DNA from: Rhodopseudomonas pentothenatexigens
GTDB taxonomy: Bacteria > Pseudomonadota > Alphaproteobacteria > Rhizobiales > Xanthobacteraceae
Assembly: GCF_900218015.1 (NCBI RefSeq)
Contig: NZ_UFQQ01000011.1
Coordinates: 3,786-67,785, forward strand
Length of the DNA stretch: 64,000 bases
Direction: 5' to 3'
How positions within the stretch are numbered: the stretch's first letter is position 1; each line of letters starts with the position of its first letter. Under the pieces are notes generated by a model that did not search any database, was not told the DNA's origin, and worked only from the letters and a program-made list of their open reading frames with translations. Both the position numbers and the translations under genes were made by a program. Below are positions 61,226-64,000 of the stretch, in pieces.

Positions 61226-62586
61226 CGACGGCTCCGCGCACCTCGCTGCGATGGTTGTTGGTCCGCCGCCTCGTCGCGCTGCAGGCGATGGTGCTCGCGA
61301 TCCTGACGGTCGCGTGGATCGGCACGTTGTGGGCGGGCGGCTTCGTGGTGCCGCCCGAGCCTGAAGACCAAACCATCGGTGCGATCAGGGATGCGGTCGC
61401 GCGCGATGAGTCGGGGGGGCTGACGCTCAGGCAGACGCCGATGTTGGCAAGGCAGTTCGCGGCGATGCCCGAGCTTTGGTTTCTGGTCAGAGACAAATCC
61501 GGGCATTCGGTCTCGCGCGGCGAAGTGCCGGCCGAATTTGCCCGGATCGGCGATTCCCTCGACGCGATCGGACAGGCCCGCCTCGGCTGGACTGCCGGCG
61601 ACGCGCCACACGGTGGGGCGCGGATGCGCTGGGTCGACGCGCCCGGCGGCCCGCTCCAGATCCTGGCCGGCGCCGGCGGCACGGTGCCCTGGCATCGGTT
61701 TGCCGGCGTCGTCGCCGCGCTGATGGCCAGCATCATTCTTCCGGTCACCGTCGTGATGGCGCTGGCGACGCTGATCGCGACCCCGATGGTCGTGCGTCGC
61801 TCACTGGCCGGCCTCGCAACCGCCGCGGCGGAGGCCGAGGCGATCGACATCGACCGGCGTGGCACGCAGCTTCCGCTCGACCTGGTGCCGAGCGAGATCG
61901 TGCCCTTGGTGCGCGCCGTCAACGATGCGTTGCGGCGCCTCGACGAAGGATTGGAGCGTCGCGAGTTGTTCCTGGCGAACGCCGCCCATGAAGTGCGAAC
62001 GCCGATTGCGATCCTGCAGACCCGTATCGAGTCACTCGATCTCGGTCCGCAAACGGCGCGGCTGCTGGAGGATATGAAACGGCTGTCGACCCTTGCCGAC
62101 CAGCTTCTGGACGTCGAACGGCTTGGACAAACCGCAGCGCCGTGGGTTGCCGTCGACCTGGTCGACATCGCCCGCCGCACCACCGCGGACCTCGCCCCGC
62201 TCGCCATCGCTGCCGGCTACGAGATCGGGTTCGAAACCACGGTCGACGTGCTCACGATGCCGGGCGACGAAGGTGCACTGGAGCGCGCGATTGCCAATCT
62301 GATTCAGAACGCAGTCCAATACGGCGGCCGCCGCGGCCGCATCCTGGTTCGCGTCAGCGCATCGGAGCTATCCGTGATCGACGAGGGGCCGGGCGTGCCG
62401 AGCGGGGATCGCGAGCGCGTGTTCGAGCCGTTCTATCGTGTGAGTCCGGGCACTCGCGGCGCCGGACTCGGTCTCAACCTGGTTCGCGAAATCGCGCGGT
62501 TGCACGGCGGCCGCGTCGAAATCAAGGATAGCACGACAGGGGCCCACGTCGCGATCATGTTCGGCGCGCGCTCACGCCTTCGCTAG
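61222..62586 (+). CDS. Membrane sensor histidine kinase (QseC/TctE-like)
   Basis: 454 residues. One helix lies at about 14-38, followed by a periplasmic sensor loop of about 115 residues, then a second helix near 155-185. A HAMP-like linker leads to the HisKA domain (ANAAHEVRTPIAILQTRIESL). The ATPase domain has NLIQNAVQYGG, DEGPGVP and GAGLGLNLVREIARLHGG. This is the classical two-helix periplasmic sensor layout. The signal is unknown. Confidence 0.94.
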   Translation: MTTAPRTSLRWLLVRRLVALQAMVLAILTVAWIGTLWAGGFVVPPEPEDQTIGAIRDAVARDESGGLTLRQTPMLARQFAAMPELWFLVRDKSGHSVSRGEVPAEFARIGDSLDAIGQARLGWTAGDAPHGGARMRWVDAPGGPLQILAGAGGTVPWHRFAGVVAALMASIILPVTVVMALATLIATPMVVRRSLAGLATAAAEAEAIDIDRRGTQLPLDLVPSEIVPLVRAVNDALRRLDEGLERRELFLANAAHEVRTPIAILQTRIESLDLGPQTARLLEDMKRLSTLADQLLDVERLGQTAAPWVAVDLVDIARRTTADLAPLAIAAGYEIGFETTVDVLTMPGDEGALERAIANLIQNAVQYGGRRGRILVRVSASELSVIDEGPGVPSGDRERVFEPFYRVSPGTRGAGLGLNLVREIARLHGGRVEIKDSTTGAHVAIMFGARSRLR

Positions 62587-62612
62587 ATCACGTCGCCTAT
62601 ACGGCCACGAGT

Positions 62613-63194
62613 TCATGCTTCCGACGAAACCCTTGTTTCATGTATTTGAAACTCGCGTTCACGCCGCTGTCGGCGCCAGGCGTTCGGCGTCGTTCCGGTG
62701 AAACGGCGGAATATCCGCGACAGATGGGCCTGGTCGCTCAGTCCGCAGGCAAGCGCGACTTCCGAGAGCGGCAGATCAGTGCTCTGGATCAGGTCCTTGG
62801 CGCGTGCGACCCGGCGCTCCAGCAGGAAATTGCGGGGTGCGACGCCGAGGCTCTGGCGAAATCCCCGCGCGAAGTGGCTGGGGCTGAGATCGATCAGTTG
62901 CGCCAGATCCCTGATCCGCAGGCTGCAGTCGATATTCTGCTCGATATGCCTCAGCACCCGGTTCAGCTGCCATCGCGCCAATCCGGGGCCGCAGGACTTC
63001 GCCGCGGGCATGTCGTCCATCAGGTCGTGCCGAGCCTTCACGTCGCGCAGTAGCGCCGCCGCGCGCTCGATATACGACTGCGCAATGGCGGGATCGGACT
63101 GGACGGTCTCGGCTGCCTTTTTGAGGATCTCCGCCAGACAGACGAATGCCCTCGCCGTGCTCGGCTGATCACCGCTGGTCGTGAGGCTGTGCAT
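62613..63194 (-). CDS. AraC-family transcriptional regulator
   Basis: 193 residues from the ATG at 63194, chosen for GGGAG about 9 bases upstream; the frame extends to 63332 without support. The C-terminal DNA-binding domain has RIRDLAQLIDLSPSHFARGF and LSEVALACGLSDQAHLSRIF with the ending TGTTPNAWRR. The N-terminal 80 residues are helical and short, with no cupin fold. Small AraC proteins of this form lack a large ligand domain. It is divergent from the FixJ-like regulator gene across 265 bases (63195-63459) in which I see no other gene. Confidence 0.88.
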   Translation of the reverse strand: MHSLTTSGDQPSTARAFVCLAEILKKAAETVQSDPAIAQSYIERAAALLRDVKARHDLMDDMPAAKSCGPGLARWQLNRVLRHIEQNIDCSLRIRDLAQLIDLSPSHFARGFRQSLGVAPRNFLLERRVARAKDLIQSTDLPLSEVALACGLSDQAHLSRIFRRFTGTTPNAWRRQRREREFQIHETRVSSEA

Positions 63195-63459
63195 CGACCG
63201 ATCTCCCGTTGCCGGATCGCAGGGGCACGATCCGCTGGCCATCGCACGACACCAAACGATGTCCGGCCGCCGTTCGATAGTCGAACCAACGTGCCGTCGC
63301 GGCCTGCATTGGTTTCGTCGGGAGCAAACCAAGGTTTGCTGTCGGCGGCCTCAGCGACACTTGGTCCGGGCGAGCCGGAGCCGCCGCGGAGTGGTTGGCA
63401 TTCGGCATCGGGTGGAATAAGATGCTGAAATTACACACGGGTCGTCTTTCAAAGCCAGC

Positions 63460-64000
63460 ATGACAGCATCAGACAGCCCCTTGATCGTCGTTGTCGATGA
63501 CGACGCCGACATCAGGGATGCGCTTGCCGGCCTGTTTCGATCGATCGGCAACCGCGTCGTCTCGTTCGAATCGGCTCAGCACCTGCTCGCGGCCGGCGTC
63601 CCGGACGACGCCAACTGCTTGATCCTCGATGTTCGGCTGCCCGGCACCAGCGGCCTCGACCTGCAGACCATGCTGACAAGGCTCGATATTCGCATTCCGG
63701 TGATCTTCATGACGGGCTACGGCGACGTGCCGATGTCCGTTCGCGGCATGAAGGCCGGCGCCGTCGACTTTCTGACCAAGCCGTTTCGTGAGCAGGAAAT
63801 GCTCGACGCCGTGTCGGTGGCGGTCGCGCGGGACCGACGGCGGCGCGAGAGCGACGGCCGCCGTGACGACATCCTGCAGCGCTACGCCGCGCTGACGCCG
63901 CGGGAGAAACAGGTGTTCGACATGGTCTCGGCCGGCGCGCTGAACAAGAACGTCGCCGCCGATCTCGGACTGAGCGAGATCACCGTCAAGATCCATCGCG
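63460..64000 (+). CDS. FixJ/LuxR-family response regulator (partial, cut by window end)
   Basis: The first 180 residues are visible. The receiver has VVDDDADIRD, LILDVRLPGTSG, FMTGYGDVPMSV and VDFLTKPFRE. The LuxR output begins LTPREKQVFDMVSAG and LSEITVKIHR before the edge. It closely resembles the regulator at 31565-32197 in order and motifs, suggesting they are paralogues. Any cognate kinase lies outside the window. Confidence 0.92.
   Translation, partial: MTASDSPLIVVVDDDADIRDALAGLFRSIGNRVVSFESAQHLLAAGVPDDANCLILDVRLPGTSGLDLQTMLTRLDIRIPVIFMTGYGDVPMSVRGMKAGAVDFLTKPFREQEMLDAVSVAVARDRRRRESDGRRDDILQRYAALTPREKQVFDMVSAGALNKNVAADLGLSEITVKIHR

Overview
The window is GC-rich DNA from an alphaproteobacterium of the Rhizobiales. 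Gene content points to the Rhodopseudomonas palustris / Bradyrhizobium group: a petrobactin-type siderophore locus, FixJ-like regulators beside PAS kinases, IalB, cytochrome P460, and long Tps adhesins with MBG/YDG repeats. The species is inferred from gene content, not from a marker gene. No tRNA, rRNA, CRISPR array or intact insertion sequence was seen.

Layout. (1) 1-12136: a two-partner secretion locus. A giant adhesin (over 3,050 codons, C-terminus outside the window) runs leftwards. A LysR regulator (opposite strand) and then its TpsB transporter lie upstream. (2) 12353-13556: an IalB-family protein and a dead integrase fragment. (3) 13568-20663: a leftward set of AraC regulator, small secreted ORF, NDH-2-like flavoprotein, HlyD/EmrA adaptor, DHA2 efflux pump, SDR and metallo-beta-lactamase-fold hydrolase. 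(4) 20860-37920: a regulatory and small-molecule/redox region with two PAS kinases, two FixJ-type regulators, a lone receiver, an AraC regulator, three further SDR/NmrA proteins, a cupin, two alpha/beta hydrolases, a CMD protein, an ABC-F ATPase, cytochrome P460 and an aldehyde dehydrogenase that lacks the usual catalytic Glu. (5) 38130-38693: a second broken integrase. (6) 38826-56177: an iron island. A FecI-type sigma factor faces a co-directional run asbA-asbB-asbC-asbD/E(fused)-binding protein-two permeases-ATPase-fecR-STN receptor-GNAT-second receptor-DUF2218. (7) 56276-57440: a decayed filamentous haemagglutinin fragment. (8) 57750-62586: a PmtA-like methyltransferase, DedA protein and LpxH-like phosphoesterase, a RecG tail fragment and an OmpR/kinase pair. 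(9) 62613-64000: an AraC regulator and a FixJ-like regulator cut by the window end.

How the iron genes fit together. AsbA/AsbB-like synthetases should join citrate to polyamine arms. The AsbC-like ligase and the fused AsbD-AsbE protein should activate, carry and transfer 3,4-dihydroxybenzoate. The periplasmic ABC system and two TonB receptors should import the ferric complex, with the FecI/FecR pair sensing it. From memory, R. palustris makes rhodopetrobactins, petrobactin analogues built on homospermidine with the central amine acetylated. The GNAT gene between the two receptors is therefore an attractive candidate for that acetylation, which is the most testable new idea here.
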